DNA of 64,000 nt, from the NCBI GenBank assembly GCA_947471745.1, contig CANJKZ010000777.1:372001-436000 (forward strand), in the 5' to 3' direction. This DNA comes from Closterium sp. Naga37s-1. Its lineage: Eukaryota; Streptophyta; Zygnematophyceae; Desmidiales; Closteriaceae. The notes under the pieces were generated by a model, which was not told where the DNA came from, did no database searches, and saw only the letters and a list, made by a program, of their open reading frames with translations. Shown piece by piece: positions 23,890 to 34,997 of the stretch. A program made the position numbers and the translations under genes. Within the stretch, counting starts at the first letter, position 1. Each line of letters opens with the position of its first letter.

Positions 23890-24720
23890 GCTCCTGCCGA
23901 GTCGCGCCCCGTGTGCCCTCCCTCCCGTCGCGAGGGCCCGACGCGCCCTCTTAAGGCCCCTCGCGGCCCCTTTCACGGCCCCTCGCGGCCCCTTCGCGCC
24001 GCCCTTAGCGGCCCCTCTCACGGCCCCTCGCGGCCCCTTACGGCCCCTCGCGCCGCCCTTCGCGGCCCCTTACGGCCCCTCGCGCCGCCCCTCGCGGCCC
24101 CTTCGCGGCCCGACGCCGCCCTTCACGGCCCCGTCACAGCCCTTTGCGGCCTCTCGCGGCCCCGTCTCGGCCCCGTCGCCGCCCTTCGCGGCCCCTTACG
24201 GCCCCTCACGCCGCCCTCTAGCGGCCCCGCCGCCGCCCCTCAGCGGCCCCGTCGCCGCCCTACCGCGGCCCCGTCGCCGCCCTCTAGCAGCCCCGCCGCC
24301 GCCCTTCAGCGGCCCCGTCGCCGCCCTACCGCGGCCCCGTCGCCGCCCTCTAGCGGCCCCCAACGCCGCCCTTCAGCGGCCCCATCGCCGCCCTACTGCG
24401 GCCCCGTCGCCGCCCTCCAGCGGCCCCGTCGCCGCCCTCTAGCGGCCCCGCCGCCGCCCTTCAGCGGCCCCGTTGCCGCCCTACAGCGGCCCCTTCGCCG
24501 CTCTGTGCGCCCCCCCCCCCCCCCCCCCCCCCCCTCACCGGCCCTGCCGCCGCCGTCGCTGAGCCGCCGCAGCTGCAGCCGAGCCGCCGAGCCGCCACCG
24601 AGCCGCCAAGCCGCCGCCGAGCCGCCGCCGAGCCGCCGAGCCGCCGCCGAGCCACCGCCGAGCCGCCGAGCCGCTGCTGAGCCGCCGGACGCCGCCGCCG
24701 CAGCTGCGGCCCTGTTCCTG
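23890..24720 (+). repeat. GC-rich repeated leader of copia element
   Basis: Between primer site and gag lies about 0.8 kb built of short GC-rich units: CGGCCCCTCGCGGCCCCTT-like at first, then CGGCCCCGTCGCCGCCCT-like at about 18-27 base spacing, a C homopolymer at about 24510-24533, then CCGCCGAGC units. It is open in two frames and would encode Pro/Ala/Arg repeats. The minus-strand relative has a leader of the same kind, so it may be a conserved trait of the family. Confidence 0.75.
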
Positions 24721-24830
24721 TCGGCGCGCCCCGACCCTCCCCACTCGGACTGGTGAGAGCTTTCCCGAGCAGCGTCTCTGCCACTGCATTACCTCTGGCC
24801 TGCCGCTCTCACCCCTAGACTGCTGCTGTC

Positions 24831-25880
24831 ATGGCTACCCCCAGTGTCCTTACCTTTGATGCTGAGGGTCGGGCTGTTGACTTTGAGGTCTGGGTCGATG
24901 ACTTGCAGCTTTTCCTACAGTGCGATAGAGCAGACGGTCTCTCCCTTTTCGATCTCACGTCTGGTGCCTCTCCTGCCCCGCCTGCTGATGCTGATGCCAC
25001 TGTTCGCTCACAGTGGGCCACGCGCGATGCTGCTGCTCGCCTTGCTGTGCGCCGCCACTTACCGACCGCTGAGCGCGCGCATTTTAGTCAGTACAAGAGT
25101 GCTAAGACCTTGTACGACGCTGTCGTTGCACGCTACTCTTCCCCTGCCACTGCTGCCCTTAGCCGCCTCATACTGCCGTACCTCTTCCCTGACCTCGCCG
25201 CTTTTCCCACAGTCGCTGACCTCATTACGCACCTTCGCACTAGTGACATTCGCTACCGCGCTGCGCTTCCTACTGAGTTCTGCGCCAAGAACCCCCCCCC
25301 TATGTACATCACCCTCTACTACATAGTCACCCGGCTCCCTGACACCCTTCGCTCGGTCAGGGACCACTTCCTCTCTGTTTGCCCCACCACCCTCACCGTT
25401 GACCTCCTCGAGGAGCGCCTCCTAGCAGCAGAAAAGAGTATAGTCGCTGTAGGAGCCTCTCATGGTGACCCTCGCACCCCTGTCTTTGAGGGGTGCTCCC
25501 CCTCCCCCCTCTTGCCCTCTGTTGCCTCTGCTGCTGCGGCCGACCTCGTTGGTCTTGAGTCGGTCGGCGCGGCGTCTGCCCCTAGCGGGAGACGCCGCTC
25601 AGGCAGGGGCAAGGGGGGCAAGGGCGCTGGAGGAGCTGGCGGGGGCGGTGGAGGCGGCGGTGGAGGCGGCGGAGGGGGTGGGGGTGGCGGTGGGAGTGGT
25701 GGCGGGGGTGGGGGCGCTAGTGGCGGCAGTGGAGGCGGAGGAGGCGGCGGTGGTGGCGGTGCGGGCGGAGGTGGCGGAGGTGGAGGCGGTGGTGGAGGTA
25801 GCGGCGGCGGAGGTGGAGCTGGTCGGGGCGGCGCTACGCAGAGGGTCGGCTCCGGTGGTGGTCAGCGCCAGCAGCAGTAG
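24831..25880 (+). CDS. copia gag polyprotein
   Basis: 349 codons from ATG to TAG. The N-terminal two thirds are a copia-type gag (UBN2-like): VWVDDLQLFLQ, ARLAVRRHLP, LYDAVVARYS, PPPMYITLYYIVTRLPDTL. The last third is a long Gly-rich run with Ser and basic residues, ending RQQQ. No CCHC knuckle precedes the stop, but Cys/His residues follow it in the same frame. The stop codon reads CAG-TAG-CAG-CAG and the frame stays open behind it, so either CAG has mutated to TAG or the stop is read through. Confidence 0.9.
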   Translation: MATPSVLTFDAEGRAVDFEVWVDDLQLFLQCDRADGLSLFDLTSGASPAPPADADATVRSQWATRDAAARLAVRRHLPTAERAHFSQYKSAKTLYDAVVARYSSPATAALSRLILPYLFPDLAAFPTVADLITHLRTSDIRYRAALPTEFCAKNPPPMYITLYYIVTRLPDTLRSVRDHFLSVCPTTLTVDLLEERLLAAEKSIVAVGASHGDPRTPVFEGCSPSPLLPSVASAAAADLVGLESVGAASAPSGRRRSGRGKGGKGAGGAGGGGGGGGGGGGGGGGGGGSGGGGGGASGGSGGGGGGGGGGAGGGGGGGGGGGGSGGGGGAGRGGATQRVGSGGGQRQQQ

Positions 25881-28800
25881 CAGCAGCGCACTCGTGAGAC
25901 CCCTTCCCCCCAGCAGCTTCGTGAGTGGTACACTGCTCGTCAGCGGGGTGGGGGTGCTGGCCCCTGTACCTACGTTCTACGTACCGGCGACCGCGCGGGT
26001 GAGCAGTGTGGGGGTCCGCACTCCACCCAGCGCTGCTTCGGCCGCCTGACGGACGCTTGGCGTCATCAGTTCCCTGACGCTACTGAGATCCCTCGCTGGG
26101 GCGAGCTGTCTAGGGCGGGTGTTGCGATCTTTGACCTTGATTATGATGCTATTCTTGCTGCAATGTATGCTGTGACTATTAGTGATGAGGGTGACTGTTA
26201 CCGGTGTTTTCCGCCTGACCCGGGCATTGAGGCTGCTGCTCTAGGTGCTGGTGAGGCTGCTGCTCTAGGTGCCAGTGAGCCTACTGCCCCAGGTGCTGGT
26301 GAGTCTGCGCTCTCAGGTACCGCGTCGGCTCCGGCCACCCACACCTTCACCCTTGACTCGGGTGCTTCCCGCTCCTTCTTTCGAGACCGCACCACGCTTA
26401 CGCCGCTTAGTCGGCCAGTGGCAGTCTCCCTGGCAGACCCTTCTGGGGGTCCTGTCCTTGCCCACTTCTCCACTGTTCTACCGTGTCCGGCGGCCCCTTC
26501 TGGCACCCTGACGGGTCTTTACCTCCCCTCGTTCTCTACGAACTTGGTGAGTGGTGCTGACCTCCAGGATGGAGGGGTTCACCAGTTCACTCCTGCGAGT
26601 CAGCGAGTGACCCACTGTACCTGTGCTCGGACGGGCCGTCACTTGGCCACGTTTACCCGTCAGCCGGGGTCGAGCCTGTACACATTGACTACTGAGTCTC
26701 CTCCGGTCGCTGAGTCTGCTCAGGTAGCCGCGTCGGTTCAGGTGTTTGCTGCGGCGTCCAGGTCTGGTCCTGAGTCTGCCCCCTACTCGTGTCGTCTCCT
26801 GTCTCACCAGACTCTCCTCTGGCACCACCGCCTTGGTCACCCCTCCCTGCCTCGTCTTCGAGGCATGGCCTCCCGTGTCCTTGTCTCTGGTCTCCCCCGG
26901 TCCCTCCCTCCTCTTCCTCCGGGGCCTGCCCCCACCTGCGTTCCCTGCGTCGAGGGGCGGCAGCGCGCTGCTCCTCACTCCTCCGAGTTTCCTCCGACAG
27001 AGGCTCCGCTGCAGACGCTTCACATGGACGTGTGGGGCCCAGCCCGCGTCCGTGGACAGGGTCACGAGCGTTACTTCCTGCTGGTGGTTGACGACTACTC
27101 GCGTTACACCGCAGTCTTCCCCTTGCGCAGCAAGGGTGAGGTCACTGAGGTGTTGATCGCCTGGATCCGCGCAGCTCGTCTCCAGCTCAGAGAGAGTTTC
27201 GGCTCGGACTTTCCTGTTCTGCGTCTGCACTCTGACAGAGGCGGAGAGTTCTCCTCTGACCTTCTGCGAGCCTTCTGTCGCGCACAGGGCATCCGCCAGA
27301 CCTTCACGCTTCCGGACTCTCCGCAGCAAAATGGGATTGCTGAGCGCCGCATTGGCATGATCATGGACGTCGCTCGTACGTCCATGGTCCATGCGGCTGC
27401 CCCCCATTTTCTGTGGCCGTTTGCGGTTCGGTACGCGGCGCATCAGCTCAACCTTCAGCCCCGGGTCTCCATGCTGGAGACCTCCCCTGCTTTGCTGTGG
27501 ACGGGGAAGGTTGGCGATGCGTCTGCGTTCCATGTCTGGGGATCTCGGGCGTTTGTCCGCGACTTGTCTGCGGACAAGCTGTCCCCTCGTGCTGTTCCCT
27601 GCGTCTTCCTTGGTTTCCCCCCTGACGCGCTGGGCTGGCAGTTCTACCACCCCACCTCGCGCCGTGTTCTGTCCTCTCAGGACGTCACGTTTGACGAGTC
27701 GGTTCCCTACTACCGTCTCTTCCCCTACCGCACTGCGTCCCTCCCCCCCCCCGCCGCTCTTCCTTACGCCAGGTCCCCCTCCGGTAGACCCCCTCCTCCC
27801 TCAGGGTCCTGCCCCCTCAGGTGTGTCTCAGGTAGACGCAGTCGACCCTGTCGAGGTAGCTGTTGACTCTGGTGCTACTAGGGGTGCTGAGCCTGCGGGT
27901 GCTGGGTCTGGGGGTGCTGACTCTGGGGGTGCTGCGCCTGGGGGTGCTGAACCTGGGGGTGCTACGCCTGGGGGTGCTGAGCCTAGGGGTGCTGCCTCTG
28001 GGGGTGCTGAGCCTGAGGGTGCTGCGTCTAGGGGTGTGGAGTCTGAGCGTCCTGGACCTACTCGTGTGGCGTCTGGCGGTGCTGGGCCTGGAGGTTCTTT
28101 GGGTACCTCGTCCCGGCGGGAGCTACTCTCTCCACAGGAGCTGCGTGAGTGGTTTGCTCGGCGCTGGAGGCGAGCTGCTGGAGCTGGAGGTACTGCGGGT
28201 GCTGGAGGTTCTGCTGCTGCTGAGGGTGCTGGTGTCGCGGGTCCCGGAGGTGCTCGTACTGGGAGTACTGGAGCTGCTGGGCCTGCGGGTGCTTCTCGTA
28301 CTGGAGCTGGTGGTGCTGCGGGCGTCGGTGCTACCGAGGGTGCTGGAGCTGGACCCGCTGCGTCTTCTGGTGGTCCGGTTGGAGCTGGAGCTGCTGAGGG
28401 TGTTGGCGCTGAGGGTGCCTCTCGTGCTGGTGCCTCTGAGGGTACTGGAGTTGGCGCTGCTGGAGCTGGGGGTGCTGCTGGCGCTGGTGCTGTCGTTCGG
28501 GGTGCTGGTGCTGTCCCTTCTGGTGCTGGTGGTGCTGAGAGGCCGCGGCCGTACTTCGTTCCGCTCCTTGAGCAGGTTCTTGGTCTTCCGCCCTCTGCTA
28601 GTCCGGCTCCTCCCTTAGAGTGTCCACCGCCTGTCCAGTCCGAGTCACAGTTCCAGCCTACCTCTTCTCTGCCTGCTCCTTCTCCCTACACTGGTCCTAC
28701 TGGAGGTCTTGCTGAGCTGAGCCTGCGTCTCGTCCTGCGTCGCCTGTTCGTGCTGAGCGCACTAGTAGTCGTGGTTCGCGTCAGCGTCCTCCCCCTGTCC

Positions 28801-30800
28801 CAGGCACGCACCGGATGTCTCTGCGTCCCTCCACTGCTCCGCTGCGTGCCCCTTTGCCTTCTCCTCCTGAGTCCTCTCTTCCTGTTCTTGCTGACCCGGA
28901 GTCGGACTCCCTTCGTGCTGCCAGTCCTACTGTCACGCGTCTCCTTGCTACGGTCGTCACTGACCCTTCCTTTGAGTCCGCTGCTGCGTCCGCCTTAGTT
29001 TCTGAGCTTGTCGACTTCGCTGCTCGCTGTCGCCTAGACTACGCTACTAGTCTTGTCGCTGAGTCTGAGTCTGTCTGTCCTCCGTCCGTCGGGGGTGAGT
29101 GTGCCCTTGGCACGGACGTCCTTGAGGACAGGCAGGAGGAGTTCCAGTGCTTTGCTGCTGCTTCACCTCATCTCGTGTCCATGCTGCTTGCCCCTGAGGG
29201 AGACCCGGATGCACTAGACATCCCGACTCCGCGCTCTTACGCGGAGGCGATAGAGGGTCCCTACTCCTCTCAGTGGCAGGCAGCCATGGATGCAGAGATG
29301 GCTTCCTGGAAGTCCACAGGCACCTACGTCGACGAGGTTCCCCCACCTGGGCCGAACATCGTCAGTGACATGTGGATTTTCAGGGTGAAGCGGCCGCCGG
29401 GTTCTCCGCCTGTCTTCAAGGCGCGCTACATGGCTCGTGGCTTCAGTCAGCGGCAGGGAGTTGACTACTTTCAGACCTTCTCTCCCACCCCGAAGATGAC
29501 CACTCTTCGGGTACTACTGCACATAGCCGCTCACCGTGACTACGAGCTTCACTCTCTTGACTTCAGCACTGCTTTCTTGCAGGGGAGCCTGCACGAGGAG
29601 ATCTGGCTGCGCCGTCCACCTAGCTTCACTGGGTCTTTTCCTCCTGGTACCCAGTGGAGCCTCCGGCGGCCAGTCTACGGTCTCCGCCAGGCACCTCGTG
29701 AGTGGCACGACACACTGAGGACTACACTTGCGGCTCTTGGGTTTGCTCCTTCTACTGCCGACCCGTCGCTGTTTCTGCGCACCGACACTTCTTTGCCGCC
29801 GTTCTACATCCTCGTGTACGTCGACGACTTGGTCTTTGCCACAGCTGACACTGCTGGACTCGCCCACGTGAAGTCCGAGCTGCAGAAGAGACACACGTGC
29901 ACAGACCTGGGTGAACTGCGCAGCTACCTTGGCTTGCAGATCACCCGGGACAGAGCACAGCGCACCATTACCCTGACTCAGTCACACATGGTGCAGCAGG
30001 TCCTTCAGCGCTTCGGCTTCACGTACTCCTCGCCTCAGGCCACTCCTCTGTCTACTCGCCACTCGCTCTCAGCTCTGCCTTCGGATGAGTTCGTAGAGTC
30101 GAGTGGCCCGTACCCAGAGCTTGTTGGCTGCCTCATGTAACTGATGACCTGCACTCGACCTGACCTTGCATACCCTCTTAGCATTTTGGCACGCTATGTT
30201 GCTCCTGGGAGACACAGACCAGAGCACATGGCTGCAGCGAAGAGGGTGTTGCGCTACTTGTGCAGTACGTCGGGCATGGGGCTTGTGCTTGGAGGGTGGA
30301 GTCCAGTGGTCCTCACTGGTCACGCAGACGCTTCTTGGGCTGACGACCAGGCTACGCAGCGGTCGTCACAGGGTTACACCTTCAGCCTTGGTTCCGGCTC
30401 TGTTTCGTGGCGGTCTACCCGCTCGTCTTCTATTCTCGGCTCCAGTTGTGAGGCTGAGATCTACGCGGGGGCGATGGCTGCACGGGAGTTACGCTGGCTC
30501 ACCTACCTGCTGACTGACCTTGGAGAGCCGCCTCGTTCTCCTCCAGTTCTGTACGTAGACAACAAGGCCATGCTGGCCTTGTGTCGTGAGCACAGACTGG
30601 AGCACAGAAAGAAGGACATTGCTCTTTGCTACTTCCTTGCTCGTGAGCTGCAGCAGCGTGGTCAGCTGCGACTTGCTTACGTGGCCTCTCAGGCCAACAC
30701 TGCTGATATCTTCACCAAGGCACTCGCGCCTTGTGATCATCAGCGCTTCTGTACTCTGTTAGGTCTTGTACCTACTTTGCCTCACTTGCTCACTTCTTGA
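25881..30800 (+). pseudogene. copia pol (protease, integrase, RT, RNase H), interrupted
   Basis: In the gag frame the reading continues from 25881 to TGA at 27864-27866. It includes protease (LDSGASRSF near 26355), the integrase zinc region (HHRLGHPSL, CVPC) and integrase core (HMDVWGP, VVDDYSRY, HSDRGGEF, QNGIAERR). After a C run at 27741-27752 the reading changes frame through a Gly/Ala-rich spacer with the unit GGAEP. It returns to the first frame before 28815 and carries the RT (MDAEMASW, VKARYMARG-like, QGSLHEEIWL, YVDD near 29818). A TAA at 30138-30140 stands where a Tyr codon is usual. RNase H follows (HADASWADD, YVDNKAM, HRKKDIAL) to 30800. Confidence 0.9.
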
Positions 30801-31000
30801 CCTTGCTTGTACTGTGACCTATATATACTTGCACTTGCATGTTTAGCTTTATATATATATGCTTGCATGTGAACTGGCCTTGTGGCCCTTGAACTTGCGC
30901 TCAGAATGTGTGGTGACGTTGGGATCCACCCTGAGCTTGCTGTGCTTTGCTTGACTGGTCTTGTGACCCCTTGCTCTCCCCCACTTTGCCTATGGGGGTG

Positions 31001-31131
31001 TGTCGAACTTATATGCTATAGCATTTCTAGGCTGTAGTGGGGTAGACAGTATGGGGTACAGCTTTCTAGGGTTTCATATTTGTACCCAACTCATTTCCTA
31101 GTTCACTCATTTTCTCGTTCTAAATTTCACA
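31001..31131 (+). repeat. 3' LTR of copia element
   Basis: 131 bp, same ends as the 5' LTR and 130 of 131 positions identical by eye. Followed by the target duplication GTCCA. Confidence 0.95.
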
Positions 31132-31156
31132 GTCCATTACCCGGGTAATTACGGTA

Positions 31157-32257
31157 AGAGGGGCAAGGGCAGCAAGGAGCACAGAACTGTTACCGGTAGA
31201 TTATTGGGGCACTCGGCTCAATTTCTGAGGAAACTCATGGAGCCGTTTGTTTTTATAAGAGGTGAAATAATAATTGATTCCTGTTAGGGCGGTTGGGAGT
31301 GGAGGGGGGAGGAAGGGAGGAGGGAGAGTGGGGTTGGGCAAGTTTTATATGGAGGAGGGAGGGGTGGTGGTGGGTGAGGAGAAGTTTGTGGGTGGTGCAA
31401 AGGTTGTACCAAAGGAGGAGGCTTGGGAGAGCGAGGAGGACAGGCGGGAAGTTAGGGTGAACCCGACACGGGCAGCGAAGGAAGGAAAGCACAGAGATTA
31501 CGGTTGTTGATCATGCGTACGATTGATTTCATATGAACATGGTTTATGGTTGCTCCGTCTCACTGAAATTTGGTTTACACGCATTTATCAGTAATGGGTA
31601 TCTCGCGTTGATGGCAGGCTGAGTGACTCTGGGGTAGGTAGGGATGAGAGAGGTTTTGATGGTTGTGTTTGGTCATGGAGGAAGGGAGGAGGAAAGTGTG
31701 TATTTGTTATTGTGGTGAGATGCGAATTTATTTTATAGGGGTCACGTGTTACTGTGCAGCAGCACATGGGGCAGATGATCACTGTATCAGCGTTTGCTGA
31801 CATCAGCATTGTGTTGTCGCCTTCGGGCAACGTGAACCGTCGATGGAGATACTAATTGTGTCACATGATCGATCGACCATTTAGGTGGAGGTCGATGCGT
31901 CACACTTTCCTGAAATTTTGGTCGCGCCAAATGACGTGGGACTTGGTCGCCGCGACAGGGCTCTTGATTGGTCTAGGTCTGGTATTGTACATACGGTGGC
32001 TGCAAGTGTCATCCACCAGAGTGGCTGCCTGCCAGTGTTCCCCGATTTTCACACTCCCGACCTCCTCGACCGACCGGCACTTAGCAAAGTCCAAGTCAGT
32101 ACTGTACTTACAAAGCTTCCGACAGTTTTCTCCCCAAACGTCACTGGCATTGCCATAAATGACGGAGTCTGTCCAACTCTTGACCCCACGCGTCGCTGTA
32201 AGTAAACGCGCCTCGCAAATCGTCCTTCTCATCTATGAAAATCAACAATCTGTACCA
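31157..32257. other. intergenic, no gene identified
   Basis: About 1.1 kb between the TIR element and the next LINE. Open frames are short. A stretch at 31900-32200 has some coding look on the plus strand but no family resemblance. The sequence from here continued into 34496 before the LINE inserted. Confidence 0.4.
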
Positions 32258-34336
32258 CCGGAGGGAGGAACGGAGTTGGCATATGTGGGATATGCGGACG
32301 ACACAACACTCATCCTGGATGGGGTCGAGCAGCTCAAGGCGGCGTCAGAGGTTCTGGAGCGGTTTGGGCGGTTGTCAGGCCTGTGGACGAACACGGAGAA
32401 GTCAGTGGTTATGCCGCTGGGAAGGAACAAAGGGAAACAGACGGCAGAAGGGGTACCTTTTAAGTGGGCGGAAGCCGGGGTGCCGGAGCGCCTGCTAGGC
32501 ATCTGGATAACGCCGGAAGGGGATGCGAGCCCGTCCTGGGAGAAGGCATGGGAGCGGGGAAAAGGGGAGCTGGCAAAGTGGGAGTGTCAACACCTCCTCA
32601 CAGCGGCAAGGGTAACGGTCATTAACGCGTATATTATGCCGATCTTCATTTTCCAAGCGCAAATATACCCACCGCCGGAGGAATTATGGAAGCGGATCCA
32701 GAAGACGTGTGACAACTACGTCTCGAAGGGTCAAGCCACGGCGGAGAGAATATTCGTTCTGTGGAGCGGGGAATTGGCGCGGCTGCCAAAGAAGGAAGGA
32801 GGTTTGGGGCTGGTAGACCCCAAGGCGAGAATAGACAGCATGGCGGTCAGGATGGTGGCAAAGATGCTGGCGGAGAAAGACCCGACGAAAAAGTGGCTAG
32901 CGGTGAAAGCGGCAGCGTTGCCGCAGGGGGAGGCGACACTGTATGCAGACCCGTCAGCAGGGAAGCACTGGCCGGGGGGCAGCCGGCGCTGGAAGGCGGC
33001 AGTGGAGGCTTTCTGGGAGACCCCATATGCGCAGCTGCCAGAACCGGCGAGCGGCTGGGAGGTGGAGCAGGAGCAGCTGTGTTTCAACCGCAGGATTATG
33101 TACAGGGGGAAGAGTCCGTACGGCAATCAACAAGGGACGGAAGGGATACACAGAGTGAAACTCTGCTCGCTAATATCTGATGACATGGTAGGGGTATGCA
33201 CGGTGAAGAGCAAGGAGACAGTGAGGACGGAGCTGGGGGGCGTGGCAGCGGCCAGGTGGGCGTTGATGGCGCTTGCAGCGACGGCAAAAGAATGGAAGGA
33301 AGTGATTGCAGCGGGGAAAACGGCGGAAAAGTTGGTGGCAGTGGCGACAGTTGTCAGAACTTTCTTACCACGGACACAGGAGTACCTTTACTGGAAGGTA
33401 AAGGGGGTGGCGGAGGAGATGGTAGCAGTAACGAGCCTGGAGGTAACGAAGGACGGAAAGCTGGAAGAATGGGAGACACCGGTCGGGGCGACTTTCAGGC
33501 CAAAGCATGTGGAACCGGTAGCCACCAGGGGCGGCAGGGTGCTGGGAGCGATGGGGGCCCCGGCGACACGGCTCATGCAGACTAAGTTGCTAGATGATGA
33601 CGGGGCGCCGGCGAAGATTAAAGTAATTAGGCGGGTGCTGGCGGGGCCGGTGACGACGTCTTGGAAGAGGAATGAGTGGGAAGCAGCGTGGGGGAGGAAA
33701 ATAGACTGGAGAAAGGTGGAAAGCAAGAGGGACTCGTTGGTGACACCCATCAGGGCAAGGGATGTGCTGCTGAGAATGCACAATCTGAACCTACAGGTGG
33801 GCGGCAGGCTGAAATTCCTGGGGGAAAGGGCGCGCTGTTCACATTGCGGGGAGCCTGAAACCCTAGAACATTGCATGTTCAGTTGCCCGCTGGTCCAACC
33901 GGTGGTCGGCGCGCTGCAGAGATCTTTGCAGTTGTTGGGCCAAGCGGGCAACCCGAACTCGCTCGGTGCGCTGCTTTTTTATGAGGGGGGCACGAAGTCA
34001 GGGTTTCCTGCGTCAACCTTAGTGGCCACAACATTCCGCCACATCTGGCTGGCGAGATGTGGCATGGTCTGGAGGGGGGAAGTTTTTCAGCGGAAGAAGG
34101 TGGCAAGAGGGGCAATCAGAGATTTCGCGCTGCATGCTCAGGTGTATCGCACGGAGCTGACTCGGAGAGCACGCAGGTCAGGTACAGCGAAGCAGGGGAA
34201 GGACCCGTGGCGAGATCTGAAGGGTGACGAGAGAGCGGCGGTGGCTCTACTCAGTGAGCCAGGTGAAAAGGCCACGTGGAGCGATGGGTTTCTCACCATC
34301 TGGCGCAATCCCAGAACGATCAGGCAGCCCCCGTAG
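32258..34336 (+). CDS. LINE ORF2 fragment: RT end, thumb and zinc knuckle
   Basis: The frame is open for the whole insertion, about 692 codons, and upstream into non-element DNA to an ATG at 32159 by chance. It begins shortly before the RT catalytic box YADDTTLIL (about 32288), then LSGLWTNTEKS, RLLGIWI and KEGGLGLVD, all typical of LINE RT C-terminal parts. CSHCGEPETLEHCMFSCP near 33836 is a zf-RVT motif. There is no internal stop, so the insertion is probably young, but without the RT N-terminus it cannot be active. Confidence 0.9.
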   Translation, partial: PEGGTELAYVGYADDTTLILDGVEQLKAASEVLERFGRLSGLWTNTEKSVVMPLGRNKGKQTAEGVPFKWAEAGVPERLLGIWITPEGDASPSWEKAWERGKGELAKWECQHLLTAARVTVINAYIMPIFIFQAQIYPPPEELWKRIQKTCDNYVSKGQATAERIFVLWSGELARLPKKEGGLGLVDPKARIDSMAVRMVAKMLAEKDPTKKWLAVKAAALPQGEATLYADPSAGKHWPGGSRRWKAAVEAFWETPYAQLPEPASGWEVEQEQLCFNRRIMYRGKSPYGNQQGTEGIHRVKLCSLISDDMVGVCTVKSKETVRTELGGVAAARWALMALAATAKEWKEVIAAGKTAEKLVAVATVVRTFLPRTQEYLYWKVKGVAEEMVAVTSLEVTKDGKLEEWETPVGATFRPKHVEPVATRGGRVLGAMGAPATRLMQTKLLDDDGAPAKIKVIRRVLAGPVTTSWKRNEWEAAWGRKIDWRKVESKRDSLVTPIRARDVLLRMHNLNLQVGGRLKFLGERARCSHCGEPETLEHCMFSCPLVQPVVGALQRSLQLLGQAGNPNSLGALLFYEGGTKSGFPASTLVATTFRHIWLARCGMVWRGEVFQRKKVARGAIRDFALHAQVYRTELTRRARRSGTAKQGKDPWRDLKGDERAAVALLSEPGEKATWSDGFLTIWRNPRTIRQPP

Positions 34337-34450
34337 AAGCCTCATGGAGGGGTGACCCCGGTAGTGGCACTAACATGTTGGTACCAGGGTAGGTCCTCTC
34401 CAGAAAATCAGTTACGACTGAGGATGTATGCGCTTTTATAGTGTAATAAC

Positions 34451-34481
<31 letters not shown>
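32258..34481 (+). mobile_element. 5'-truncated LINE with 14-bp target duplication
   Basis: AACAATCTGTACCA occurs at 32244-32257 and again at 34482-34495, directly after a run of about 30 A. Body, poly-A tail and target duplication are the marks of target-primed reverse transcription, with the 5' end cut off inside the RT. It is a different family from the LINE at 1-3568: the tail is poly-A and the protein differs. Confidence 0.95.
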
Positions 34482-34484
<3 letters not shown>

Positions 34485-34495
34485 AATCTGTACCA

Positions 34496-34997
34496 GCCTA
34501 GCCTCGACAAAATCTCTGATTGGTCACCTCGCCCGCTGCTCATCGATAGCGGCGGTTCGGTCGGCGCTCCAATAGCCTTTCGAGTTTTTCGACCTTCGAC
34601 CTTTCGGTGTTCCTCTCCTCCTCCCAAGATTCATCCTTGCTCTTTCTTTCAGTCTCCGCCATTCTCGTTATCCGCCATTCTCGTTCTCTGATTTGTCGTG
34701 TGATAGGCAGTGCTGCAGCGGTGCTGCTTCGCTCTCTTGCAACCACGTAGGGCCTCTTCATTTCGACGCGACCAGTAGCGACGACCGAAGAGTAGAAAGG
34801 TCGCCTCTCTTTTATATGGGTTGAACTAACAACCCCTCTCCTAAACTTACGTTTTCTTTCACTCGGACGTCACGACCTGTAGTTATCAGGCCTGTTGCAA
34901 GAGTTTTTGGCCGGCGTCTTGAACGTCATATTGCGAGTTTCCTGTTAGTAGATTAATAGCATCGTACATTCATCCGAGGAAGCTCGGAGTCTGACCT
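34496..34997. other. upstream region of the P450 gene
   Basis: About 0.5 kb of presumed promoter and 5' leader. A TTTTATATGGG stretch at about 34809 could serve as a TATA element. Nothing else is identified. Confidence 0.35.

Larger units (their letters stand above)
23673..31131 (+). mobile_element. Ty1/copia LTR retrotransposon, near full length
   Basis: 7459 bp bounded by 131-bp LTRs (23673-23803 and 31001-31131) that differ at one position, and by the target duplication GTCCA (23668-23672 and 31132-31136). A primer site TGGTATAGAGC follows the 5' LTR (23804-23814), one base short of the common initiator-tRNA sequence. A G-rich polypurine tract (TATGGGGGTG) precedes the 3' LTR. The order is gag, protease, integrase, RT, RNase H, which defines copia. 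Near-identical LTRs indicate a recent insertion, yet the ORF is interrupted by a TAG, frame changes near 27741 and 28730, and a TAA. Confidence 0.95.
23270..31156. mobile_element. TIR element (MITE-like) split by copia insertion
   Basis: The left end TACCGTATTTACCTGGGTAA at 23270 is the inverse of the right end TTACCCGGGTAATTACGGTA at 31137-31156, with few mismatches over about 27 bases including the adjoining GACCC. The two halves (23270-23672 and 31137-31156) are separated only by the copia element and its duplicated GTCCA. Rejoined they make an element of about 0.42 kb with no coding frame. TA stands at each end, as in Tc1/mariner-type targets. It also has an internal 15-bp hairpin and palindromic GACCCGGGGGTC blocks. 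Confidence 0.7.

Noticed and set aside
32159-32257. N-terminal 33 codons of the LINE ORF starting at 32159
   Set aside because: They lie outside the target duplication and so belong to the pre-insertion site; the frame is open by chance.
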